The notes under the pieces: model-generated
Databases searched by the model: none
What the model saw: only the letters and a program-made list of their open reading frames with translations
Told to the model about the DNA's origin: nothing
Shown: positions 20,054-27,904 of the stretch, piece by piece
Layout of the letters: every line of letters begins with the position of its first letter
How positions within the stretch are numbered: position 1 is the first letter of the stretch
Program-made: the position numbers and the translations under genes
Source: Gilliamella sp. ESL0443
Lineage (GTDB): Bacteria > Pseudomonadota > Gammaproteobacteria > Enterobacterales > Orbaceae
Direction: 5' to 3'
DNA length: 64,000 nt
NCBI RefSeq assembly: GCF_019469165.1
Contig: NZ_CP048263.1
Coordinates: forward strand, 1,984,001 to 2,048,000

Positions 20054-20539
20054 TTAAATATTTAACGCTTTTTGTAATCTTTGAAGCTTTTTATTTAACT
20101 TATCTAACTCAACTTGTTTTTCAATGTCAGATGCATTTGAATTATTAACTTTATTCATCTGCTGTTCAATGTCTTTAACTTGAGCTTGAAGATCATTACG
20201 ATTTTTAGCTTTTGCTTTGACCTCATTGGTTAACTGAGTTAACTCAGTTTTTAATTTTTGTAATTGAGCTTGTTTTTGTTTAACACTCAGTGATGTAGAG
20301 TTTTTCTGTCTCTCAATAGTTGCGTAAATTTCTCTAAACTGCGCATTAGCTCTTTTCTCGTTTTCTAATATTTGTTCTTTCTTATCAATACGAGCTTGAT
20401 AATTACCAGAATAATTACAGCTAATTTTGTCCAAAATACCAATGTTTGTATTGGTTGGATCGCACTGTTCTGGCGTTGTTGAACAACCACTCAAAAAAAC
20501 GAGCGAGCTTAGTAATAAAATAAGTGAAATCTTTTTCAT
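20054..20539 (-). CDS. coiled-coil lipoprotein
   Basis: Protein of 161 residues with a lipoprotein signal (LSSLVFLSGCS; lipidated Cys19) and a mature part that is almost entirely charged heptad-like helix (residues 45-160), rich in Lys, Gln, Glu and Asn. No known domain. The residue after Cys is Ser, which favours outer-membrane sorting by Lol. It lies 1 nt after the second lipoprotein gene, so the two are co-translated and may form a mixed coiled coil in the periplasm. Confidence 0.65.
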   Translation of the reverse strand: MKKISLILLLSSLVFLSGCSTTPEQCDPTNTNIGILDKISCNYSGNYQARIDKKEQILENEKRANAQFREIYATIERQKNSTSLSVKQKQAQLQKLKTELTQLTNEVKAKAKNRNDLQAQVKDIEQQMNKVNNSNASDIEKQVELDKLNKKLQRLQKALNI

Positions 20540-20540
20540 A

Positions 20541-21230
20541 TTAGCTTACCTTCACTGCTGAGCGTTGCTGAGTAACAAGGTTGACTTGCTTTTCAAGCAC
20601 AGCAATTTGTTTATGTAATTGGTTAATTTGTTTATCAAGTTTTGAAACGTTTACGCCTGATCGTCGTTCTTGAGCAGAAATTGATATCCAATCTCTTTCA
20701 ACTTTTTTCATACGAGATAATTTATCTGTTAAATAAGCAATGTTAGCATCAATTTGAGTTAAATCACGTTTAGCTTCGGTTTTATTCACTGTTTGTGACT
20801 TAATTTGATTATTTAATGTTTTAAGTGTTGCTAAATTTTTATCTAATACAGTTTTAGCTGTTTCTGTTACAGCTTGAACTTCATACGTATTTTGCTGAAC
20901 ATCTTGAATATAAACATCAAGTCGCATTTCGGCATCAGCGTATTCTGCACGTTTAGTATCAAGATAGTAATTTGCACCCATCATTACACCACAACCCACT
21001 GCAGCTGACGCAATACAAGTACCTGCTTTACCACCTAATAAAAAACATCCAACACCAGCTACACCTGCACCTACGGCGCAAGACTGCCATGCTGATTTAC
21101 TAAAGAACTTAGCACTATTACTTTTAGTTAAGGTAGGATCTACACCTTTAGTTCTTGCCCCACCCGAATTCTGACAACCAGTTAAAACCATTGAGATACA
21201 TAAGGTTATCGTTACTATTAGTTTATTCAT
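20541..21230 (-). CDS. lipoprotein with glycine-rich hydrophobic segment and coiled coil
   Basis: Protein of 229 residues with a lipoprotein signal (MVLTGCQNSGG; Cys19), a Gly/Ala/Cys-rich hydrophobic stretch (about 50-85, resembling glycine-zipper segments) and a long C-terminal coiled coil (about 95-229). Its start overlaps the stop of the FGE-fold gene by one base (TAATG-type), which implies coupling. Function unknown. The glycine-zipper plus coiled-coil form suggests oligomerisation at the outer membrane or periplasmic face. Confidence 0.65.
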   Translation of the reverse strand: MNKLIVTITLCISMVLTGCQNSGGARTKGVDPTLTKSNSAKFFSKSAWQSCAVGAGVAGVGCFLLGGKAGTCIASAAVGCGVMMGANYYLDTKRAEYADAEMRLDVYIQDVQQNTYEVQAVTETAKTVLDKNLATLKTLNNQIKSQTVNKTEAKRDLTQIDANIAYLTDKLSRMKKVERDWISISAQERRSGVNVSKLDKQINQLHKQIAVLEKQVNLVTQQRSAVKVS

Positions 21231-22837
21231 TATTTTTTCCCTTTTATTTCATTACATGTTTGAAGCCAAGTGGAACGCTCGATCTTCCCTGATTCAATAT
21301 ATTGATTAATATGTTTGAAATAGAGTTTTAAATAATCACTCATATTAGCCTTACCACTATTTTCTAAAATAAATTGTGTGGGTTTAGATTGATTATTAAT
21401 CGTGTCTATTTCATAATTTGTAGCAGTATTTACAATCGTATCAGAATAATATTTTAGTATAAAATCACGCGCCTTTTTAGATTCATCTAAGACATTTTTT
21501 AAATTATTTAATTTCACTTTCGAGCACATATTTTCATCATCTAAAGAATCTATTTCGTTTGGATCACAGATTTCTTCAGTCATTGTTTCATACAGATTAT
21601 TATTATATTCAAATTTATCATTCAAATCTGATACATTAGCACAGAGAAAAGCACCTAATTGTAGTGCTGATTGAATCGAGCGATCTCTTTGTTCATCTCG
21701 CGCTTGATTAGCGCTGCGTAATAGGGCATTTAGTTGATTTAATTCCTTTTTAGTTTTTTCATCATCAACTTGTTTAGTGATTTTTTCAAGTTCATTGACA
21801 ACATTCTCATTCTTCGAAATGCCAGCACCATTACCTAATTCGTTCCATTCTTGATCGAGCTGTTTTACCAGATCATTCGACTGAATAACTTCACTTGTAT
21901 AAACTAAACGAAAACCAACATCTTTGCTTTTATATGCACTTTGAGCATCATAATAAGGTTTTTCCGTTCTAATAGCTGTTGTCATTGAGGATTCAGGGGT
22001 TAAATAACTGCCTCCTCGAACAATCATACCGCCTTGTTGTCCATGGTAACGATCAAGCTTATTCATACGGAATGAATCAAACATCATTTCACTTGCATTA
22101 CCCAAAATATCATGGATATCAAGAGGGTTAGGTTCTAATCGCCCAATAAGCTGCAATTTACCATTTGCTGATTTAGCACCTGAGAACCAAGCATAATTTT
22201 CTAAGTTATTAGTCATAGGAAATCTTGATTCTCTAAATTCCGATTCCGTAACTTTAGACCCACCTCGTGCTGCATATTCCCATTCAGTATTACTGGGTAA
22301 TCGAACATAACCTTTAGGTACATCAATTGATTTAACTGTAGATTGATTAAGTAACCATCGATTATATTTATCAGTAAAAGAAACGGCATCAAACCAACTA
22401 ACTTCAGTAATTGGGAAAATAAGATTAGGTTTAGCGGTTGGACAAGTATCATTCATAACAGCTTGATATTGAAGTGCAGTAATTTCATATTTACCAATAA
22501 GAAAATACCTTTCCTTACCAGCATCGGAAAAACTACCAGATATATAATTAGGAGTCGCATACTCAGCAAAACCTAATTCTTTATTATTACTACCTAAAAC
22601 AATTTTGACATCATCTAGTAGTTTACGTGTTGGTGTAAAAACTTTTTTCATCACCAAACTGCCTTCACATGGCATAGGTAAAATAACGTCATCATTTGAA
22701 GGTTTGGGATTATAAAATTTACTATCCCATGGTTCAGCATAACTTATACTCGAAATTAAACCTAATCCAATTGCCAAGAAAACTGGTCTAAAATTACGCT
22801 TCGCGTAGGCTTTCTGCTGGTTGAATACTAATAGCAC
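21230..22837 (-). CDS. periplasmic FGE/SUMF1-fold protein lacking the catalytic cysteines
   Basis: Protein of 535 residues with a signal peptide (cleavage after ISSISYA, about residue 33), a formylglycine-generating-enzyme fold (about 95-320) and a charged C-terminal helical domain (330-535). FGE landmarks: KYEITALQYQAV, EVSWFDAVSFTDKYN, RLPSNTEWEYAARGG, IVRGGSYLTPESS and DVGFRLV. The two active-site Cys of true FGEs, expected near RGGSYLTPESSM, are Thr and Met, so it should be a binding or structural domain. The start is a GTG at 22837 behind a perfect AGGAGG that itself lies inside the ABC permease gene; the two genes overlap by 44 bp. Confidence 0.75.
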   Translation of the reverse strand: MLLVFNQQKAYAKRNFRPVFLAIGLGLISSISYAEPWDSKFYNPKPSNDDVILPMPCEGSLVMKKVFTPTRKLLDDVKIVLGSNNKELGFAEYATPNYISGSFSDAGKERYFLIGKYEITALQYQAVMNDTCPTAKPNLIFPITEVSWFDAVSFTDKYNRWLLNQSTVKSIDVPKGYVRLPSNTEWEYAARGGSKVTESEFRESRFPMTNNLENYAWFSGAKSANGKLQLIGRLEPNPLDIHDILGNASEMMFDSFRMNKLDRYHGQQGGMIVRGGSYLTPESSMTTAIRTEKPYYDAQSAYKSKDVGFRLVYTSEVIQSNDLVKQLDQEWNELGNGAGISKNENVVNELEKITKQVDDEKTKKELNQLNALLRSANQARDEQRDRSIQSALQLGAFLCANVSDLNDKFEYNNNLYETMTEEICDPNEIDSLDDENMCSKVKLNNLKNVLDESKKARDFILKYYSDTIVNTATNYEIDTINNQSKPTQFILENSGKANMSDYLKLYFKHINQYIESGKIERSTWLQTCNEIKGKK

Positions 22838-24017
22838 CTCGTCCTCCTATCGCAACAACAACAAATGATATAAATAACGTTAATACAAATGCGATAATAA
22901 AATGATAAAATTGTAATTGACTTACAATTGGTTGTGAAACTAAATTTTTACCTAAGACCAGATTAAATGTACAATTCCCTAATAAAAAAAGTACACATGA
23001 AACAATAAAAGCTAAACAACTTAATGCCATCGCTTGAGTAAGCAAATAAAACATCACTTCCTTAGACTTAAATCCGATAAGTCTCATAAAAGCAATATCT
23101 TTACGCTTTCGCTCAATATTAGATAAAAATGAACCACTAAAGGATAATATACAACCAAAAATTGCGGTAATAGCAATCACGCTGAAAATAAAACTAAGTA
23201 CCTTATCAATTGCTTGCATATTTTCAATTGCATTTGCTTGTGTTCGAGTTTCTATATTTTTTTCACGTAATTTCAATGATAAAGGCGCAACATTATCAAG
23301 AGAATTGGCATAAATTCGCGCTCTGGCAAATGAATCAGGATAAGTAGAATTAGCCAAACCGGTTCCGGTTGAAAAAATTTCACTTTGAAAACCATCGTAA
23401 AAATGTTCCATTTCAATTAAAAGGTCTAAACTTACAAAGCCGGCTGCACGTCCATAATAAGTTTCAGGCACAATGCCAATAACATCCAATTCCGTCATAC
23501 CTTTTTCAATTTTGCCATCCAGTTGCCTTGTGATTACCATTTTTACTCGGCTTCCTATTTTTGCTTGCATTTTTTCAGCAGCTAGAGCGCTCAATAAAAC
23601 TTGATTTTCTTGACTAATCAATGGCATATTTTGGGTTATCGGATCACCTTTTGCTGTTGGAAGAACTTCAACATTATTAACAAAATGTCCAGAATCTTTA
23701 AACATATCTGCTTGGGTATTCAATGAACGTGTAAGAGGAATAACAAATGCAGTTTCAGGTTGGTTTTTAATCCAATCAAACATTGAATGATCAAATTGTA
23801 AATTACCAACAATTTTTACTTCTAAATTTTGTGGATCATTAAGTAATTGATGGCGTAGCTGTGCAACAACACCATATTTTAAACTAAACAAAAGTAACAA
23901 GGGTGTAATAACTGATATTATTGAAGCAATAATACAAAATGATACTTTCTTGTCATACCATAAATCGGCCAATGATAATCGAGAAATAAACCGCCACTTT
24001 GATGTTACTTTATCCAT
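22794..24017 (-). CDS. FtsX/MacB-type ABC transporter permease
   Basis: Permease of 407 residues with the type VII ABC (MacB/LolCE/FtsX) layout: one N-terminal helix (about 26-46), a large periplasmic domain (50-270) and three C-terminal helices (about 272-294, 325-347, 375-395). The coupling-helix segment SNIERKRKDIAFMRLIGFKSKEV and the C-terminal SIQPAESLREA are typical. It lies 10 nt after its ATPase. These permeases usually move periplasmic substrates by mechanotransmission rather than pass them across the membrane, for example lipoprotein release or signalling. Here the likely partners are the two lipoproteins and the vWA proteins encoded next to it. Confidence 0.8.
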   Translation of the reverse strand: MDKVTSKWRFISRLSLADLWYDKKVSFCIIASIISVITPLLLLFSLKYGVVAQLRHQLLNDPQNLEVKIVGNLQFDHSMFDWIKNQPETAFVIPLTRSLNTQADMFKDSGHFVNNVEVLPTAKGDPITQNMPLISQENQVLLSALAAEKMQAKIGSRVKMVITRQLDGKIEKGMTELDVIGIVPETYYGRAAGFVSLDLLIEMEHFYDGFQSEIFSTGTGLANSTYPDSFARARIYANSLDNVAPLSLKLREKNIETRTQANAIENMQAIDKVLSFIFSVIAITAIFGCILSFSGSFLSNIERKRKDIAFMRLIGFKSKEVMFYLLTQAMALSCLAFIVSCVLFLLGNCTFNLVLGKNLVSQPIVSQLQFYHFIIAFVLTLFISFVVVAIGGRGAISIQPAESLREA

Positions 24018-24027
24018 ATTTTACACC

Positions 24028-24741
24028 TTACTTTATAACGGACGGTAAAAATTCTGACGATTGCATAGATGTTAATTTTGCCGATAAAGTGAACAACCCT
24101 TTATTTTCAATACTTTGCCAATCATGTGTAACAATCATTGCAGCAATATTATCTTGTTGAGCTTGTTCTATTATTAAATCAAATAACAAATTTGCATTAT
24201 AAGGATCAAGAGCAGAGGTTGGCTCGTCAGCTAATAATAACGCGGGTTTATGAATAATAGATCGAATAAAAGATGCCCGTTGCCTTTCACCTATAGATAG
24301 TTGTTTCGGATATTTATTCAATAAATGAGCAATATTAAGTTTATCAACCAAATAGTCAAATCGATTATAATCAACAGGTTTTCGCAATACTTTAGCTGAT
24401 AACAAAATATTATTTTTAATATTTAAAAATGGAAGTAATCCACCAGTTTGTAACATAAAACCCAAATATTGCGCTCGGATATTGGCTAATTGATTAATAT
24501 TATTCTGATGAATCACATTAGCAATGTCATAAGTTTCATTATCAACCATAAGATTATAACAATCGACTTCATCTGGCTTAAGAATTAAGCCTATCATCTC
24601 AAGTAAAGTACTTTTACCGCAACCACTATCACCTTTAATGACAACCACTTGCCCTGCTTTCACCGAAAGCTCAGGCAAACAAACCTTAAAAAAAGATTTA
24701 CCGATCGGTCTAGAAATCACCAAATTATTTATAGTTAACAT
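24028..24741 (-). CDS. ABC transporter ATPase, LolD/MacB type
   Basis: ATP-binding subunit of 237 residues. Walker A GDSGCGKST (about 36-44), Q-loop MLQTGGLLPFL, signature LSIGERQRA, Walker B ALLLADEPTSALD and switch His in VTHDW are all present. It pairs with the FtsX-like permease 10 nt downstream and follows the vWA gene after 3 nt. The family drives lipoprotein release or other periplasmic mechanical work. Confidence 0.85.
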   Translation of the reverse strand: MLTINNLVISRPIGKSFFKVCLPELSVKAGQVVVIKGDSGCGKSTLLEMIGLILKPDEVDCYNLMVDNETYDIANVIHQNNINQLANIRAQYLGFMLQTGGLLPFLNIKNNILLSAKVLRKPVDYNRFDYLVDKLNIAHLLNKYPKQLSIGERQRASFIRSIIHKPALLLADEPTSALDPYNANLLFDLIIEQAQQDNIAAMIVTHDWQSIENKGLFTLSAKLTSMQSSEFLPSVIK

Positions 24742-24744
24742 ATT

Positions 24745-26709
24745 TTATGGCAACATTTCTAACGGAATCGGGTAAACGTTTTCTCTAGGGTCACTACCTT
24801 CAGATAGTGATATCCAACGATCAACATCAGCATTACATTTTTGGTAATAACGCACTTTACTATTTAGATTACGTATGAATTTTTCTTGTTCAATCCCACT
24901 CATACTTTTCCATGTCTCTTGATCAAGACTAGTTACATCACTTTTATACGGAATATTATCTAAATATTCACCTAATAGTCCTAAATCAGCAATTTTTGTG
25001 ACTGAATCTGATTTTAATTTACTTGGATCTTGCCCCATCGCAGCAGCAACAGAACGTAATTGTGAGAACATATCATCGGCAGAAATTAACCCATCATTAG
25101 CAGCATTAGCGATTTTAGTTACAATATCGCTTAAATCACTTAATTGTGATTTAGTTAGTAAAATTCTAGGTTCTGCTGTTGGAATTGTCGGTTTAACAAA
25201 GTCTTTATCAGCTATCCAGGCTTTAAAAACTGACGGAGCCTTAGTGCCGTTAGTATCACCTAAATAAGCTAGCTGCATTGCTTTACCTAATAGTAAAGCA
25301 TCTTTTAACATATTAGAGTCATTATCATCTTTGGCATTAAGGGCATTACCAACTGAAGACTCACCTTTATAGGCTAATTTAACTTGCTCTGATAATGCTT
25401 GAGCTAATGAATCTACTTTTTTACCAAACTCATTTACATCGCCAGCATTAACAGGATAATAAAGTGATTTATGAATAAAATCGTTATAGGTCAAATCAGA
25501 ATATTGCTTTTCGGCCACTTGATGATCTTTTTCACCACTTGGCGTTTTTAAATGTAAAGCATAAATTGCAACACCTTTATGCTGTGCTTCAAGTCGTAAT
25601 TGAGCAGCATCCATACCTGTACTTGAAAGCTTATCATCGCCAGGAATAGCGCTTGCATCAGTAATTAGAATCATATATCGAGCGCCAAAATTATTCCAAT
25701 TAATATCATTTAACGCTTGTGCAACGCCCGCGTAAGAGTCCTCAGCAAAATAAGTTGTTGAGACCGTGGCTTGTTTAAGAGAGGCACTAAGTTTTTTGAA
25801 TTCTTCCTTATTTTTTACTTGATTTGGATCTACAAATATCTTACTGACAAACTCCAATTTATCCGAAGCTTTTAAGCTTGAACGAAAGGATACCAATCCA
25901 AATTTAACCTGATCTTGTAACTGCTCTTTTTCAATACGCTGATAAACTCGTTCAACAGCCTCTTTTGTTCTCGATATATAAGGATCCATCGAAATCGTTG
26001 AGTCAATAACAAACACAATTGCAGCTTTAAATGGAGCAACTTGGTTAGTATTATCATCCGAAGATGAGGTAGATGGTTTATTATTACTTTTAACCACCGC
26101 TTGTTGTTTACTAACTGAAGCCACCTCTAAAATTCGTTCATAAAAACCTTGCCCATTCATTACCTCCTCACCTTGTAAAATCGGTAATAAATAAAAATTA
26201 TTCTTGAAATCAACAAATTCCTTAGGTTCTTGAGCCAGAATCTGTGGTACGGCTTTATTCTCTTTTAGTGCGTCTCGAATGGGTTTTAATAACGTTTCAG
26301 GATTATCCGCATCAACAATTGAGGATAATGAGGCTTTATCTTTAAAAAATAACAGAGGGTCACGATCAACTGGATTTGTGAACACTAAAGTCAATTGCAT
26401 ATTCCACTCAACCGCACATGAATTATTAATCCAACCAACTGTATTGCCGTAAGAATCTGGACCAACATTCAACCATTCTTGATTATTCTCATTTTTACGT
26501 TCATAGACATAATAACGAGAAAACGCAGGTACTGATTGGCCTTTAGCATCATTAATATTTTTCTTCAATTCACACGTCGGAGTACTAAGAACTCGCTGAT
26601 AAAGTGTTGTTTTACCTGCTTGCTTTAATGGTTCTAAAGCTGACGTAACTAAAGGTAAGCAAGTAAGACTAAATCCGATAATCAATATTGAAATTAATGT
26701 TTTTTTCAT
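24745..26709 (-). CDS. secreted vWA-domain protein with SH3b-like N-terminus
   Basis: Protein of 654 residues with a signal peptide (cleavage near VTSA, residue 24), an SH3b-like domain (about 30-105, ending in GNTVGWINNSCAVEW), a linker and a vWA domain (about 226-440) with MIDAS FVIDSTISM (D236, S238, S240). A helical C-terminal region of about 200 residues follows. It has no second membrane segment, so it should be soluble in the periplasm. It stands between the single-pass protein at 26722 (12-nt gap) and the ABC ATPase (3-nt gap). A likely role is docking between peptidoglycan-facing and membrane-bound parts of the srf machine. Confidence 0.75.
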   Translation of the reverse strand: MKKTLISILIIGFSLTCLPLVTSALEPLKQAGKTTLYQRVLSTPTCELKKNINDAKGQSVPAFSRYYVYERKNENNQEWLNVGPDSYGNTVGWINNSCAVEWNMQLTLVFTNPVDRDPLLFFKDKASLSSIVDADNPETLLKPIRDALKENKAVPQILAQEPKEFVDFKNNFYLLPILQGEEVMNGQGFYERILEVASVSKQQAVVKSNNKPSTSSSDDNTNQVAPFKAAIVFVIDSTISMDPYISRTKEAVERVYQRIEKEQLQDQVKFGLVSFRSSLKASDKLEFVSKIFVDPNQVKNKEEFKKLSASLKQATVSTTYFAEDSYAGVAQALNDINWNNFGARYMILITDASAIPGDDKLSSTGMDAAQLRLEAQHKGVAIYALHLKTPSGEKDHQVAEKQYSDLTYNDFIHKSLYYPVNAGDVNEFGKKVDSLAQALSEQVKLAYKGESSVGNALNAKDDNDSNMLKDALLLGKAMQLAYLGDTNGTKAPSVFKAWIADKDFVKPTIPTAEPRILLTKSQLSDLSDIVTKIANAANDGLISADDMFSQLRSVAAAMGQDPSKLKSDSVTKIADLGLLGEYLDNIPYKSDVTSLDQETWKSMSGIEQEKFIRNLNSKVRYYQKCNADVDRWISLSEGSDPRENVYPIPLEMLP

Positions 26710-26721
26710 ACCTGCACCTTA

Positions 26722-27777
26722 TTATTTTTGCAATTCAGCTAGACGTTCTTTAGCTAAAACATTATTAGGATCATTATTCAATGATGTTTCATACCAATAA
26801 ATTGCGGTACCTTTATCAATTTTAAAGCACTGATTATCTTGATAAAATTTTTCATCATATTCTTTAGCATAAAGTAAAGCAATTTTAGCATTCAGCAAAG
26901 ACTGATTAGCATATAAACGCTGAGCGATATTACATTTATTGGCTTGTTTTGCTTGATTTATTATCTCAATTATTGCGTCCGTATCAGGTTTTGACTGTAA
27001 ACACTGTTGAATAAAAGATAAATCATTACTGTTTGCATTTGTAACGTCACACTGACTATTCATTGTCGCAGTCAAAGGACTCTTATCTTTTGAAAAGAAG
27101 AAATACCATGCCGCTACACTTAGACCAGCTAAAACTAATAATGTGATAAAAATTAGGATAATTATTCCCTTTTTACTTTTTGATTTAACTTGTTGTGGAG
27201 TAGAAACTTCTTCTGGTGTAATCACAGGTTCAGGCTCTGGCTCAGGAGCTGCTTCTATTTCAACTTCAGGCTCGGCAATTACCTGATTTTCTTCTTCAGC
27301 AACAGGCAATTCAGTTTGAGGAATGTCAGATTCTGAAGGTGCTTTAGAATCTGATTCAGTAAAATTCGAAACAATATCATCAGGCTCAATTTTATCTTCT
27401 TCTATAGCATCAGATTGTTGAGTATTTAGAGCAGATGATGGAAATACTGTTTCACCAATATTAACAACACCACTATCGGTATAACTTTCATTTTGCTTAT
27501 CACGGATCTGAATAAGAAATCTAACACGGTTTTCTTGAGACAATAATGAGTCAACTAACCACTCATCAACTTGGCCAGTTAATTGCTCATTATCTACCGA
27601 CATATTAGTTAATGTATGCCAATTTTTTTCTGGTCCCCACTGATTAAGACCTGATAAATAATAACCATCCTGGTTACGTTGAATAAGCATATCAATATCA
27701 GCACTACCATTCCATTTTTGTGCCAAAAATTTAGCAATACCTGGCTTGTAGCCTTCTAATTCAATTTTTAATGCCAT
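26722..27777 (-). CDS. single-pass membrane protein with acidic linker and periplasmic repeat domain
   Basis: Protein of 351 residues, not a family I can name. Visible parts: an N-terminal globular domain (1-110, with GYYLSGLNQWGP), a long acidic Glu/Pro-rich linker (130-195), a Lys-rich stop and transmembrane helix (about 200-222, GIIILIFITLLVLAGLSVAAW), and a C-terminal periplasmic part (230-351) ending in a TPR/Sel1-like segment (GTAIYWYETSLNNDPNNVLAKERLAELQ). The topology (N-domain inside, C-domain outside) is the same as that of SrfA and the vWA pair, though the N-domain is not obviously related. It lies 127 nt after srfC. Confidence 0.6.
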   Translation of the reverse strand: MALKIELEGYKPGIAKFLAQKWNGSADIDMLIQRNQDGYYLSGLNQWGPEKNWHTLTNMSVDNEQLTGQVDEWLVDSLLSQENRVRFLIQIRDKQNESYTDSGVVNIGETVFPSSALNTQQSDAIEEDKIEPDDIVSNFTESDSKAPSESDIPQTELPVAEEENQVIAEPEVEIEAAPEPEPEPVITPEEVSTPQQVKSKSKKGIIILIFITLLVLAGLSVAAWYFFFSKDKSPLTATMNSQCDVTNANSNDLSFIQQCLQSKPDTDAIIEIINQAKQANKCNIAQRLYANQSLLNAKIALLYAKEYDEKFYQDNQCFKIDKGTAIYWYETSLNNDPNNVLAKERLAELQK

Positions 27778-27838
27778 GATATCCTCTATCTCACAATTAT
27801 AATGTTATCAATATGAATTGATAAATCTTTCATAATAG

Positions 27839-27858
27839 AAGGTAGTTTAAGCTACCTT
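27839..27858 (-). terminator. small hairpin inside the srf locus
   Basis: AAGGTAG (27839-27845) pairs with CTACCTT (27852-27858) around a 6-nt loop, in the 127-bp gap after srfC, the widest in the locus. On the minus strand it is followed by CTATTATG, so it is at most a weak attenuator that could set expression of the accessory genes below srfABC. Confidence 0.35.
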
Positions 27859-27904
27859 ATTTTATAATTATTAAATGATAACCATCTAATATAATCACAA
27901 CATA

